Assembly (NCBI GenBank): GCA_964019695.1
Contig: OZ026514.1
Span: forward strand, 8,246,751 to 8,310,750
From: Loripinus fragilis
Taxonomy: Eukaryota; Mollusca; Bivalvia; Lucinida; Lucinidae
Direction: 5' to 3'
Length of the DNA stretch: 64,000 bases
Shown here: piece after piece, positions 20,601-26,466 of the stretch
How positions within the stretch are numbered: position 1 is the first letter of the stretch
How the letters are laid out: each line of letters begins with the position of its first letter
Position numbers and translations under genes: made by a program
The notes under the pieces: model-generated
The model's input: the letters and a program-made list of their open reading frames with translations, nothing else
What the model was told of the DNA's origin: nothing
The model's database searches: none

Positions 20601-21170
20601 GCATACCTTGTTAGCAGAATATCTCATAAATTGTATAATCTACAGATTTGAACCTTGCTAAGCTTATAGGCAATGATGAGTTGGTTGCCTGTTCACTTTT
20701 GAATGAATTCCAAAAAATGATCAGAGCTATGACCCTTGTTAAAGAAAGAGTACCCTTGCATTCAGTTGGGGCATTATCTTATTTATTGCTTGAAAGCTTT
20801 CTTTAATTTTTAAGTAACTTTTATTTTTAAAAAAATCCTTGAGAAATACCATCAGAGTGTCAAACTGTTTGCATCCAGATCAGGCTCGACATTTTGTCTG
20901 GATCCAAAAATTGTTTGCAAAGGACATCAGCATGCTATGACTTTTGTTGCGGCTAGTAGGAAAAACGTTAAATCTCTTAATGCTTCTTTTTCCTTTTCAG
21001 GTCATGATTGTTCTATTAGGTTATGGAATTTGGACAGTAAAACTTGTGTACAAGAAATAACTGCACATCGGAAAAAATTTGACGAATCTATTCATGCAGT
21101 GTCATTTCACCCTTCTAAACCTTACATAGCAAGCGCAGGGGCAGACGCTTTAGCCAAAGTTTTTGTATGA
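2536..21170 (+). CDS. STRN: striatin, 3' half of the gene (nine coding exons, to the stop codon)
   Basis: Spliced gene running 2536-2699, 4300-4358, 7172-7288, 8008-8177, 9945-10112, 12210-12350, 15159-15269, 18794-18880, 21001-21170. Every junction is GT-AG and the phases join without a break, giving 394 residues plus one split codon, ending in TGA. The product matches the C-terminal half of striatin family proteins as I know them, including HFDGVRTLAFHP, ITAHEDRHIRFFD, MVAHLDAVTSLA and the end ASAGADALAKVFV. After a linker it forms seven WD40-like repeats (a beta propeller). Striatins are the B''' regulatory subunits of PP2A and scaffold the STRIPAK complex with MOB4, STRIP1 and MST/GCK kinases. 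The N-terminal caveolin-binding, coiled-coil and calmodulin-binding parts must lie upstream of the window. Invertebrates usually have one striatin (Cka in flies), so the vertebrate paralogue name is nominal. Confidence 0.95.
2822..3030. mobile_element. MITE family F copy 1
   Basis: Shares 'ggtaaatg..ctt..attttgaacacttttctcttt' and 'gtcagaatagcaaa.agggaagaccc' with 31795-32005. The latter copy shows imperfect inverted ends (tacggtaaatgatctaaatt). Central hairpin with arms agactgcttc/gaagcagtct at about 2950-2975. Confidence 0.65.
3141..3684. mobile_element. foldback MITE, 544 bp, about 95-bp inverted ends
   Basis: Begins CACAGTATGTAAACTGAAAT and ends in its inverse; the inverted arms continue through 'cctgtaccgttcctcc' and 'gcactcgtgcgtaacca' with few mismatches. 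It is flanked by the direct 5-bp repeat CATAT (3136-3140 and 3685-3689), a clear target-site duplication. No transposase. Located in the intron between striatin exons A and B. Confidence 0.88.
3792..3980. mobile_element. palindromic MITE family B copy 1 (TA target)
   Basis: Flanked by TA on both sides; termini CAGTGAAACCTG and (reverse complement) CCGTAAAACCTG. The centre is a hairpin around 'agtattgcagaatgct'. Same family at 8584, 12656, 25791, 37617 and 53378. TA duplication and CAGT termini suggest Tc1/mariner-type mobilisation. Confidence 0.85.
4300..4358 (+). CDS. STRN: striatin exon B
   Basis: Small 59-bp exon, acceptor ttatttcag, donor GTAAGA. It encodes IAAPTEVFRKTWNAKYTLR plus two bases of a serine codon. 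The RKTWN.K.TLRSHFDG join to the next exon is diagnostic of striatin. Confidence 0.92.
4447..4885 (-). pseudogene. mariner-type transposase, degenerate C-terminal fragment
   Basis: The left end reads TACGAGGGGCTATCCAGAA, a typical mariner terminal repeat next to TA. On the minus strand a frame ending at 4685 reads ..QWSERHQKCLDCGGEYFEKL then stop, the usual mariner transposase C-terminus (W..R..KC....G.YFEKL). Further upstream a second frame holds LKRELKGKKY, also expected, so at least one frameshift is present. The rest of the element is missing beyond about 4885. Non-functional remnant. Confidence 0.75.
4886..5647. other. striatin intron, no gene seen
   Basis: Holds a short CAA microsatellite (about 5358-5372) and an inverted pair 'tacagcattt..taaatgctgtacc'-like near 5460-5490. 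No coding signal. Confidence 0.4.
5648..5826. mobile_element. palindromic MITE family A copy (diverged)
   Basis: Contains the family A blocks 'ttttcttatttctcaacca', 'catatgttgtgggtact', 'gttcttttgag' and 'actggtgggtaag..acaattttacactcaa'. The central palindrome is eroded. Confidence 0.7.
5945..6848 (+). mobile_element. tRNA-derived SINE (itself interrupted)
   Basis: The head has pol III promoter boxes: box A-like tagcgcagtcg (about 5956) and box B-like gagttcgattcc (about 5999). The body follows to 'actgggacgtaaagcattaaa' and the tail resumes after the insert as 'ccaaacaaacaagcaaaa'. Flanked by the 12-bp duplication TCTTTTTAACAC (5933-5944 and 6849-6860). A 5'-truncated copy of the same body lies at 18906-19065. 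The 95-codon ORF over it is not a gene. Confidence 0.9.
6234..6825. mobile_element. 592-bp foldback MITE nested in the SINE
   Basis: Inverted ends of about 55 bp starting CAGGTCTGGGGAATCTCGGA, flanked by the 5-bp duplication TTAAA (6229-6233, 6826-6830). Removing it restores a normal SINE tail. The arms contain repeated GCGATC/GCGCGA motifs. No transposase. Confidence 0.9.
6919..7141. mobile_element. MITE family R copy 1
   Basis: Left block 'aggtgaaatttttcaggattttgaggctgac' and right block 'gttcaggattttgg..attttgaactttcacccat' match 33549-33859. The termini form an inverted pair ATGGGTGAAAGTT. It ends 31 bases before striatin exon C. Confidence 0.7.
7172..7288 (+). CDS. STRN: striatin exon C (WD repeat 1)
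   Basis: Acceptor tgatatttcag, donor GTAAGT. Completes the split serine codon, then HFDGVRTLAFHP.., a GSEDHTLKLWNL strand d/WD signature, and QKTVPAK. First blade of the propeller. Confidence 0.95.
7345..7625 (+). repeat. fragment of family M dispersed repeat
   Basis: 'tagctcacctaagcctaaggctcat' followed by 'tttcaaacatcttctctaaaatcactgggcca' and 'tcccatgaccaagatggccacca', matching the large element at 12811-14460. Truncated. Confidence 0.7.
8008..8177 (+). CDS. STRN: striatin exon D (WD repeat 2)
   Basis: Acceptor ttcttttcag, donor GTAAGT. Encodes AASLDVEPVYTFRAHMGPV, then the blade ending SGGMDSTIRCWNI and the conserved NIDPYDSF. Ends with one base of an Asp codon completed by exon E. Confidence 0.95.
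8211..8450. mobile_element. MITE family I copy
   Basis: Inverted ends of the form gagc.gc.acatg.gattt.caacaatgt, as at 26141-26383 and 36662-37034. Includes the hairpin core ctctgatcagactgcaggtatgcgcaggctgatctgag-like stretch (8365-8404). Confidence 0.75.
8487..8583. mobile_element. MITE family J, left part only
   Basis: 'gagccggtatcctgcataaggtacaagttggca' matches the left end of the complete copy at 19913-20142. The right part is absent; the family B element at 8584 begins at the break. Confidence 0.6.
8584..8789. mobile_element. palindromic MITE family B copy 2 (TA target)
   Basis: CAGTAAAACCTG at the left, its inverse at the right, TA on both sides (8582-8583, 8790-8791). The central hairpin 'ttgcagaatgatcc..ggagcattctgcaa' is well kept. 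Confidence 0.9.
8899..9240. mobile_element. MITE family R copy 2 (right end unclear)
   Basis: 'catgggtgaaagtttatagaa..ttcctgaatttggg' and 'agaaagtcagtctcaaaacactgaa' match family R. The right terminus is not recognisable, so the end is approximate. Confidence 0.5.
9430..9630. mobile_element. MITE family F copy, reversed
   Basis: Holds 'gacaaacagtgcagaccca..' and 'gtctgatctg..ttccctgtttgctattctgagaagcattttgtgaatt', the reverse of family F (compare 2880-3000). Boundaries approximate. Confidence 0.6.
9728..9905. mobile_element. palindromic MITE family A copy
   Basis: 'gagcgtaaaattgt..attttcttacccatcag' to 'acacactcttaactaaaggcc'. The centre holds GAACCGTCTCATTGAGA with the half 'ctcattgaga' duplicated in tandem. 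It ends about 40 bases before striatin exon E. Confidence 0.9.
9945..10112 (+). CDS. STRN: striatin exon E (WD repeat 3)
   Basis: Acceptor ctttgcag, donor GTGAGT. Encodes SNVLQDTMIAHTDAVWGLSV and the blade signature SCSGDGTVRLWS. The phase (2 + 165 + 1) matches both neighbours. Confidence 0.95.
10165..10292 (+). mobile_element. SINE 3' part (5'-truncated)
   Basis: Same body as the full SINE at 15408-15614: 'gtcct tgagcaagac', 'cctagcttagtactggttca', 'ataactggaagattgttga' and a final 'aaagaatcaaat'. The tRNA-like head is missing. Confidence 0.8.
10311..10959. mobile_element. dispersed element family L (ends taccccccgc / gcggggggta)
   Basis: Begins ATACCCCCCGCAAACTTTGT and ends GTGCGGGGGGTAT, an inverted terminal pair. 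Internal 'cgtccgtccgtccgtaacgc' and two tandem units beginning 'cgatcaactcctaccacagctttt' (about 10575 and 10770). A second copy starts at 63514. No protein is encoded. This type is common in bivalve genomes. Confidence 0.85.
10985..11150. mobile_element. MITE family E fragment with local duplication
   Basis: 'tttgctaacagttttggaccta.ata' and 'tgatctgaatccaaactga' are the arms of the family E hairpin. It is followed by 'aagaagaaaaaatgtccactgatgaca' twice in tandem (about 11092 and 11127). Confidence 0.6.
11155..11301. mobile_element. palindromic MITE family A copy
   Basis: 'gtttcttacccattagtttaaacatgtg' to 'cacactcttttctggaggc' with centre GAACCACCTCATTGAGACGG (one mismatch in the palindrome). 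Confidence 0.88.
11540..11775 (+). repeat. fragment of unknown repeat family K
   Basis: 'gtaagtaagggtgcaaagatcaggaatcgatacaatcaag' and 'ccctttcccagcaggtgaccacaaggc' match the larger copies at 23945-24940 and 38553-41178. Confidence 0.8.
11776..12209. other. striatin intron, no gene seen
   Basis: Short internal duplication 'ccatgtatcatgtgt' near 11782-11810. No other structure recognised before exon F. Confidence 0.4.
12210..12350 (+). CDS. STRN: striatin exon F (blade 4)
   Basis: Acceptor gactttcag, donor GTAGGT. Encodes DGVPTSVDFVRCDPGQMVA.. and YLFDLETSKPVLTIETK. As in other striatins this blade lacks a clear WD dipeptide. Confidence 0.93.
12656..12810. mobile_element. palindromic MITE family B copy 3, right end cut off
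   Basis: CAGTTAAACCTG beside TA at the left, hairpin remnant 'ggagcattctgcaa', stops at 'gatctttgttttt' where family M begins at 12811. The missing right arm is not found after the family M element. Confidence 0.8.
12811..14460 (+). mobile_element. family M element with four 440-470 bp tandem units
   Basis: Starts AGCTCGCCTGAGCCGAAGGC, then a 'cgtccgtccttcgtccgtcc' block, then units each marked by 'catgaccaagatggccgcca', 'tatatggtaaaaaccctt' and 'ccttgggacttggtatgtag' (markers at 12966, 13424, 13893, 14334). It ends 'ggtgagcacctcaggacctt caggtcctctag'. No protein. This arrangement (palindromic head, GTCC-rich lead, tandem units, hairpin end) recurs in bivalve repeats; the transposition class is not certain. 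Confidence 0.85.
14462..14660 (-). repeat. family K fragment, reversed
   Basis: 'gtggtcacctgctgggaaagggctgacctcttggctctcg' is the reverse complement of the family K block at 24050-24100. Truncated at both ends. Confidence 0.8.
14771..14978. repeat. 93-bp near-perfect inverted repeat with 22-bp loop
   Basis: Arms 14771-14863 and 14886-14978 are complementary at 92 of 93 positions (mismatch at tatGga / tattga). The loop (14864-14885) contains 'ataagatcatgtgcaca', which recurs directly at 14986-15002 just after the right arm. It lies 180 bases upstream of striatin exon G. See findings. Confidence 0.95.
15159..15269 (+). CDS. STRN: striatin exon G (blade 5)
   Basis: Acceptor tctttcag, donor GTAAGT. 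Encodes SSSTSNQINCLVNHPTLPVA followed by ITAHEDRHIRFFDINT, a highly conserved striatin signature. A near-perfect inverted repeat ends 180 bases upstream. Confidence 0.95.
15408..15614 (+). mobile_element. complete tRNA-derived SINE, 207 bp
   Basis: Head with box A-like gtggctcagtggtagagtg and box B-like gcgggttcgagcc, body 'ccttgagcaagac..cctagcttagtactggttca', tail (caaa)n. Flanked by the 12-bp target duplication GCTTCTCATATG (15396-15407 and 15615-15626). A near-full relative lies at 54852-55047. Confidence 0.95.
16024..17223. mobile_element. 1.2-kb element with GGCCCCCTAG ends
   Basis: Left edge 'ctggccccctagtggaacctttaaaacc' and right edge (reverse complement) 'aggccccctagcagactctc'. The first 130 bp and the last 60 bp are rich in a degenerate 'aaaccttta' motif. 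The 103-codon ORF at 16498-16809 resembles nothing I recognise. Confidence 0.55.
17395..17700. repeat. dispersed repeat family P, copy 1
   Basis: 'gtgggggttctg.gttggtctttgttt', 'cttgatgaggaagagaa' and 'ctgatgtcttgt.ttgtaa.tgttctgt' blocks are shared with 56560-56820. Type unknown. Confidence 0.6.
17741..17800. mobile_element. MITE family I, terminal fragment
   Basis: 'ccacgatatgtgatttccaacaatgtggtattttgacaagtgtagactc' matches the end of family I (8213-8262). Confidence 0.65.
17801..18384. other. striatin intron, no gene seen
   Basis: AT-rich sequence without recognisable exon or repeat edge. Confidence 0.4.
18385..18582. mobile_element. palindromic MITE family A copy (first of a tandem pair)
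   Basis: 'ctagataagagtgta' to 'tttatctcaacctatgag', centre 'gaaccgtctcaatgagatgg'. Same orientation as the next copy, separated by only a few bases. Confidence 0.9.
18590..18779. mobile_element. palindromic MITE family A copy (second of the pair, abuts striatin exon H)
   Basis: Complete copy from 'aggcccccagataagagtgtgtaact' to 'tttttgcttaactgtccctatg'. Centre 'accgtctcattgagacggt' is a perfect palindrome. It ends 14 bases before exon H; its terminal 'cttaact' is a good branch-point match. Confidence 0.93.
18794..18880 (+). CDS. STRN: striatin exon H (first half of blade 6)
   Basis: Acceptor gtttctgtttcag, donor GTAAGT. Encodes KMIHSMVAHLDAVTSLAIDP and NGLYLLSG. A family A MITE ends only 14 bases before the exon, so the likely branch-point region is transposon sequence. 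A SINE 3' fragment begins 26 bases after the donor. Confidence 0.95.
18906..19065 (+). mobile_element. SINE 3' part (5'-truncated)
   Basis: 'cagttacaagcgaaagtatgtgcac', 'aggaaaaagtgtggttaagtgaactgaccgt' and 'gggacgtaaagcaactaaaacaaca' match the SINE at 5945. Head missing. Confidence 0.85.
19085..19262. mobile_element. MITE family H copy (left end eroded)
   Basis: 'gcattttaacatttatta' and 'aaatttcatgctaagttgagttaagcatgaa..cctcggggcc' match family H at 23140-23387. Confidence 0.65.
19268..19912. other. striatin intron, mostly unassigned
   Basis: A degenerate family A piece at about 19270-19345 (gagtgtgga..caactaaaacatatgttgta). The minus-strand ORF at 19554-19820 has no recognisable motif. 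Confidence 0.35.
19913..20142. mobile_element. MITE family J, complete copy
   Basis: Inverted ends 'aattgagccggtatccagcttaaggtacaagt' and (reverse complement) 'aattgagctgggacacagcttaaggtacaact'. Inner boxes 'gatcagcctttg..cagtctgataagagt' and 'tgattagactgcag..aggctgatctgag' form two hairpins. Confidence 0.82.
20190..20432. mobile_element. MITE family H, complete copy
   Basis: Inverted ends 'gttatcaaacttatttcatgctcaactcaactgagc' / 'gctcagttgagttgagcatgaaaaagttttataa'. Other copies at 19085, 23140 and 37186. Confidence 0.85.
20830..20935. mobile_element. MITE family E fragment
   Basis: 'accatcagagtgtcaaactgtttgcatccagatcagg' and 'ttgtttgcaaaggacatcagca' form the family E hairpin arms. It ends just before striatin exon I. 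Confidence 0.6.
21001..21170 (+). CDS. STRN: striatin exon I (end of blade 6, blade 7, stop)
   Basis: Acceptor tccttttcag. Encodes HDCSIRLWNLDSKTCVQEIT, then AHRKKFDESIHAVSFHPSKP and the C-terminus ASAGADALAKVFV followed by TGA at 21168-21170. The C-terminus is the normal one for the family. Confidence 0.96.
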
Positions 21171-21349
21171 TACAGTGTATATAGCTAGGATCTTCAAATT
21201 ACAGTGACACAGCCAAGGAAATGTGAATTTTTATAGTCATTATGACAAAAGTTCAAGAAGTATTCGGTGATCTTTAGTATGGGTATAACGTACTTATTCT
21301 AATATGCAATCCAAGAGCATTGCAATAGGTAAAAAAAGGATAGCCCAGT

Positions 21350-21595
21350 ATTTCGGAAATGAGTTGGGTACAAGTTGGCATTGTATTCCTGTCGAATACT
21401 CAGATCTGACTGGGCATCCACGCAGTCTGATCAGTCTTCTATGGGTAGTCAAGGGTCCAATATTTCTTGAGTCAGAAAACTAAGACTGGTCAGACTGCGT
21501 GAATGCGCAGACTGATTTGAATCATAGCTATATGCACATGCTGATTTGCATCTTTTGCTAGATACTGTCCCAAATATTGTATTTCTTGACAAAAT
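21350..21595. mobile_element. MITE family J copy (diverged), in the striatin 3' UTR region
   Basis: 'gggtacaagttggca', 'cagatctgactgggcatccacgcagtctgatcag' and 'agactggtcagactgcgtgaatgcgcagactgat' are family J/I-type hairpin boxes. It begins about 180 bases after the stop codon, so it is probably transcribed. Confidence 0.6.
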
Positions 21596-21686
21596 CAAAT
21601 CATGTTTTGGATTCGCAAAACTGTTTCACAGAGAAGGTTCTTTTCAGTCCTGGTTGAGCTTTAAAACAAACGTTATTGATCAAACT

Positions 21687-22110
21687 TTTAGTGAGAAACC
21701 TAGTGTCTCCTTTTAGTGAGAAACCTAGTGTCTCAGTGATAAGAGTGCTTCACTTGAGATCTAGGGGTGACTGGTTCAAGCCACACTGGAGGCACAGTGT
21801 AGTGTCCTGGAGAAAGAAATGTTATCTTCACTGCCTAGTCATAGGCCAGTTAAGCAAAAAAAAATAAGCGTAAAATTGCTATTATTTTCTCATCCATCAA
21901 TTTAAACATGTGTTTTGGGTGCTCAAAAGAACCGTCTCATTGAGACGGTTCTTTTGAGTACCCACAACATATATTTTGGTCGAGAAATAAGAAAATAAAT
22001 TTTCAGTTACACACTCTTACCTGGGGCCTGCTTAGTACTGGTTCAACTTAGGAAAGCATCTAGATGCTGAAAGTTGCTGACTGGGAGGTAAAGCATCAAC
22101 TTAAGAACAA
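21687..22110 (+). mobile_element. diverged SINE split by a family A MITE
   Basis: A 26-bp unit 'ttttagtgagaaacctagtgtctc' is doubled at 21687-21735. The tRNA-like head follows (cagtgataagagtgcttcac, then ctggttcaagcc as box B), and the body to 'actgcctag' at about 21838. The body resumes at 22028 with 'cttagtactggttcaact..tgggaggtaaagcatcaa'. Between the two parts sits the family A element. Confidence 0.75.
21840..22029. mobile_element. palindromic MITE family A copy nested in a SINE
   Basis: 'cataggccagttaagcaaa' to 'cacactcttacctggggcc', centre GAACCGTCTCATTGAGACGG perfect. It interrupts the SINE between 'cctag' and 'cttagtact', which are contiguous in the other SINE copies, so the MITE moved after the SINE. 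Confidence 0.92.
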
Positions 22111-22490
22111 ATTTTAGTTTTTGAGATATTTTTTCTTGTCCTAAACATTTACAGCCTTAAGTTCATGTCAGCTGTGGCATACAAAAAAGTATTTGAGGGG
22201 GATCATGCTAAACTAACTTTCTTAATTTTTAGCAAAAATATGTTGTAGGTATTCATTGGAACTGTCTCAATTAGAAACCTTTATTGAGCATTAAACAAAT
22301 GATTTCATTGATAAATATTTAAAATATCAATTTTGGTTTTACATAATAGAAAACTATAACATGATTTCTTTCAACTTGATACACATATACATTTATTCTA
22401 AGTTACCAATTTCAAATAGATATATTTCATCTTACTAATCTAATTCTTTGGGCATGTGCTATTCTTCAATAGAGAAGGGTTATCTATTAG

Positions 22491-22496
22491 AATAAA
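22491..22496 (+). promoter_or_regulatory. candidate polyadenylation signal for striatin
   Basis: First AATAAA downstream of the stop codon that is not inside a recognised MITE, followed by a T-rich stretch. It would give a 3' UTR of about 1.3 kb. Only positional evidence. Confidence 0.25.
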
Positions 22497-22568
22497 TACA
22501 GATATTCTTCCCCTGTTTTTCATTTAAAAACCTGTTCTGACGCAGCAAGTTTTGATTTGGGAAATTGG

Positions 22569-22780
22569 TTAACTCTGCCTACTGGTGTCATCTGCTGATA
22601 ACCTTTGCAAACAGTTTGGACCCATATCAGGCCCGATGAATTTCGGGCCTGATCTGGACCCAAACTGTTTGACGCTCTGATGGTATTCCTGAAAGATTTT
22701 TTCGAAAATGTAGGTTTTGAAAAAAAATATCAGTAGACGACAAAATAGCATGCAAAATAACCCAGAAGGCAAAGATTTAA
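22569..22780. mobile_element. TTAA-type MITE family E copy 1
   Basis: TTAA at both ends (ttaactctgcctactgg.. / ..ggcaaagatttaa). Hairpin core 'ttgcaaacagtttggaccca' .. 'ctggacccaaactgtttgac' around 'caggcccgatgaatttcgggcctg'. Confidence 0.85.
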
Positions 22781-22974
22781 GGATAGTTGCCAAATACTCT
22801 TATACATGGAACCATAAGTGTATAATAAATAAGCCAGTATGTGTGCTAGCAGAAGTGTGCCTATTGTATATACAATGTATATCTCCATCAGATAAGATAG
22901 AAATACATTGGAATTCTGATGAAACCCATAATGTCAGACATAGGTCTAAGGTAAGCAAAAACCATTGATCATAA

Positions 22975-23130
22975 ACTTAAGAATGTTCTCTTAACCACTA
23001 TTTTTTTTATAATTTGTTGTGGGTGCTGAAAAGAAACGTCTCAATGAGACGGTTCTTTTGAGTACCTACGACATACATTTTGGTTTATAAATAAGAGATT
23101 TTTTTTATTATGCACTCCTTTCTTATGGCC
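22975..23130. mobile_element. palindromic MITE family A copy (partial)
   Basis: Centre 'aaacgtctcaatgagacggttc' flanked by 'ttgttgtgggtgct' and 'gagtacctacgacatacattttggtt'. The left end is missing. Confidence 0.8.
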
Positions 23131-23139
23131 TGGCCTCAA

Positions 23140-23387
23140 GGTTATAAAGCTTTTTTCGTGTTCAACTCAACTGAGCATGAACTTTACCCTGCACATAAAT
23201 ATTAAAATGCCAACATTTTATGGCATTTCAACATTTATTAACAGTATAAAAACAATGTATGAGAGTTCAAAAGCAAAAAATACCTTTATTTTTTTTTTAG
23301 TATTTTAGTTTTTTTATGAGCAGTTAAAATTTCATGCCGAGTTGGTTTAAGCATGAAACAGGTTTTATAACCTTGGGGGCCTGGTTA
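23140..23387. mobile_element. MITE family H copy
   Basis: 'caaggttataaagcttttttcgtgttcaactcaactgagca' and 'atttcatgccgagttggtttaagcatgaaacaggttttataacctt' form the inverted ends. A 'tggcatttcaacatttatta' block is in the middle. Confidence 0.82.
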
Positions 23388-23944
23388 GATTAGAGGCTTT
23401 TTAAACTCATAATGAAGATATGATGTGGGTACTCATTGGAAGCGTCTCATCATATGTTCGCATGGAGAAATAGGAAAACTGCCAATTTGGTTGCTCCTGT
23501 TACGTAGACCTATGAAGTTTTTCCTAACTAGAAACATAAAGTCAACTGCATGTATTCAAAAAGTGTGATACTCTGATAGCCAATTGTAAGAATGGTATCT
23601 AGATGCTATTTGGCTTCTATTAAACTTTGCGTGTGTGATAAAACAACATATTTCACTATTCTATGCAGCCTTGTATATGCTGATAGAACTGCTTTATAAA
23701 GTTAAGGGTTTTGTAAGTTTCCGCAGCAAATTATATTTAGATTTCGTACAGGGGTTATTCCTGGAAGGGGCCTTGCTTTAAAAAGACGCATTGTTTTCCA
23801 TTAACCATGAGAATGGGCCTAGTAAAGGTATTAGAAGAATGTTATCAAAATCTGCTAAAATAAAAGTGTGCCAACTGGGTATTGACCAGGAATGTCCCTG
23901 ACACTACTATTGTTTCTGAAAGTATTCACTTTTACATACTGAAA

Positions 23945-24940
23945 GAAATTCAAGTAAGTAATGGTGCAAAGATCAGGAATCGATACAATCAAGTACCACA
24001 CCTGACCCAGGATATCAATGGGAAAGTGACAAACTCACAGAAGACACCACAAACGAGAGCCAAGAGGTCAGCCCTTTCCCAGCAGGTGACCACAAAGCAC
24101 ATAGAAACAGACGCGCACAAAACATAGCAAACACAAGACAGAACAAAAACATAAAAGATCCACAAAAGAAGTACCGCCTTGGAACGGTCAGTAAAATATT
24201 TTACTGGAGGGCTTAAACCAGTTTTACAGCGCCAACCTCACCCTTAATTCTGATGTGGACCAGGAAACATTTGGGAAAGTGACAAAAACACAACAATTAC
24301 GACAGCCAAGAGGTCAGCCCCTTCCCAGCAGGTGACCACAAGGCTACAAGGAACAGTCACGACAGCAAAACACACACCAACATGAAGCATAAATAACAAA
24401 AATGATCCACAAAAGAACCACCGCCTTGGAACGGTCAGTAAAAATACTTTTACTGGAGGGCTTAAACCGGTTTAACGGCGCCAACCTCACCCTTAATTCA
24501 GATGTGGATCAAGACACATAGATATTTGGTTTGCATGGAAGACCCCTAACTTATCAATGCATCATCTCCTAAAACATATAAATCAAGATATAACAAGGAG
24601 ATAAAGCAAGGATAAGGACTCAACAGTAAATTAAACTGAATACCGGAGCAAAAGAAATCCAACAGGTAAACCCCGGTGGGCCCGACAAACAGCCAAAGCA
24701 TCAGGCCCCTACCATCTCATCAGTAGATAAGTAAGTCGGAACCATCATAGAGTCTGAAGTCCGACCCACCGGCGTGCAATTAAAGAGGAAAGCAAAGTTG
24801 CCAACCGTGATTGGGTTGACTACCAAGCATGCAGTCTGTTGCAATACATTAATGTTATAGCCAATCTTTTTATAATGGGAAATTATTTTAATGAACTGCG
24901 CTGAAAAATTATTAGAGCCAACAAGTTGACTGATGTTGCA
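23945..24940 (+). repeat. unknown repeat family K copy 1 (uninterrupted)
   Basis: About 1 kb from 'aagtaatggtgcaaagatcagg' to 'aaaaattattagagccaaca'. Includes a roughly 267-bp internal duplication, each unit with 'cccagcaggtgaccacaa', 'gatccacaaaagaa.', 'ccttggaacggtcagtaaa' and 'ggagggcttaaacc.gttt'. The copy at 38553-41178 has the same order but two insertions. No protein; class not determined. Confidence 0.85.
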
Positions 24941-25540
24941 AACAGTGTTAAGTCAGGTAAGACTGCTTCTTACAGTCTCTGATCTGGATGAGCACTATTT
25001 CAATTTATCACATGACATATTGTCTGAGTGTTATAACGCCATGCAATAAAATTGATAAACCACAAGTGGTTTACAGATTTAGTAATGTTACTTAGTTACA
25101 TCCATTATACCGTTGCTTAAAAGATGGCAAAATGTTGACGTTTTCACGCCAAAAATGCAATTTTTAAGTAATTTAAATGTCATGTGATAAATAGAATCTA
25201 ACATTCATGCTCCTGTACAATTGAATTTATTAAACTCGTTGCAAGCCTCGCATTTTATCTTTTTTCTTCAACTTGTTCAATAAATTCAAAAAAAAATGAG
25301 CATTCATGTTAGATCCTCTCTTTAATTTGCAGCTGTTATCAAAAGTTTTCCTAGTCCTTACAGTGTGATTATGCGTTGCCAGCAGTACTTACTCTAGTGG
25401 ATCAATTAATGCTTTGTTAGGAATTTTAGGACATATACCCTAAACCGGAGCCCAGGACCCAGATCAGGGTGGACGTTCTGAAACATTTTACACTCTGATA
25501 GTGTTCCTAATTTAATAGAAAATTTTGAGAGAAAAAAAGT
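24941..25540. other. intergenic, one hairpin of the shared type
   Basis: 'gcaaacagtgttaagtcaggtaagactgcttcttacagt..ctgatctgga' (about 24949-24990) is a weak copy of the shared MITE hairpin. An inverted pair 'attgaatttattaaactcgtt..caagcctcgcattttatct' at about 25219-25285 repeats a motif seen near 7720-7790. No gene. Confidence 0.45.
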
Positions 25541-25722
25541 AAGCAGAGTGTGTATCGAAAACTAATTTTCTTATTTCTCAACCAAAACATATGTTGTGGG
25601 TACTCAAAAGAACCGTCTGAATGAGACGGTTCTTTTGAGCACCCAAAACATATGTTAAAACTGATGGGTAAGAAAATATTTATAATTTTACTCTCAAAAA
25701 TTTTATTTATGTAAACCTGTGC
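25541..25722. mobile_element. palindromic MITE family A copy
   Basis: 'agcagagtgtgtatcgaaaact' to 'tttatttatgtaaacctgt'; centre 'gaaccgtctgaatgagacgg' with one mismatch. Confidence 0.9.
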
Positions 25723-25790
25723 CTGACCCAGTTCATGAGATGTTGGTACCTTATCACATAAGCATGTTAATATGTATTCTTCAACATGTA

Positions 25791-25971
25791 CAGTAAAACT
25801 GGTGTAAAACTGCCACTCTTAAAAAGACTGAAAATTAGTTTTCAAGACCAATTATAGCTTAATGCAGGTCAAAAGTATTGCAGAATGCTCCGACCTTCAT
25901 TAAGCTACCAATTGTTATTAAGACCTTTGTTTTGTCTATTTTTGAGTGGCTGGTTTGTACAGGTTTTATTG
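25791..25971. mobile_element. palindromic MITE family B copy 4 (TA target)
   Basis: CAGTAAAACTGG / inverse at right, TA at 25789-25790 and 25972-25973. Half of the central hairpin is deleted (one 'attgcagaatgctcc' arm only). Confidence 0.88.
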
Positions 25972-26140
25972 TATGCCTTCACTATCCAGTGGGCCTGGAC
26001 GCCTAAAGTTTGGCCAGAGTCTTTATCTATGTCACTACTTTGTGTGTGTGAGCAATGAAGGCTCTGACATGTGAAGTGTCAAAATCTCATGAGCAGGCTG
26101 TCATAATGTGGGTGCTCACTGGAAGAGTTCCTACAGCATT

Positions 26141-26383
26141 TGAGCCGCAACATGAGGTTTCTAACAATGTGGTTTGTGTGACCAGCAAAGGCTCAGACCA
26201 GCCTGTGCATATGCGCAGCCTGATCAGAGCCTTTGCTAGTCCCTTGAATATTCTATGACTGTTAAGCTACTGACCGAACATCATGCGAAGTTTCTAAGCT
26301 TAAAAGAAGCTGCCCAGGCTTGTCGGAGTCTGCACTTATCAAAATGCGACATTGTTGGACATCACATGTTGCTGCTCATTTGT
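26141..26383. mobile_element. MITE family I, complete copy
   Basis: Inverted ends 'gagccgcaacatgaggtttctaacaatgtgg' and (reverse complement) 'gagcagcaacatgtgatgtccaacaatgtcgc'. Core 'ggctcagaccagcctgtgca' .. 'cgcagcctgatcagagcc'. The 67-codon ORF across it is not a gene. Confidence 0.85.
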
Positions 26384-26466
26384 TTTCATGAAAAAATATT
26401 AAAGCTGAATTTCAACATTAAGATATCGTGTTAATGTGATGGAGCACATGTATTTTTTGCTAATTA

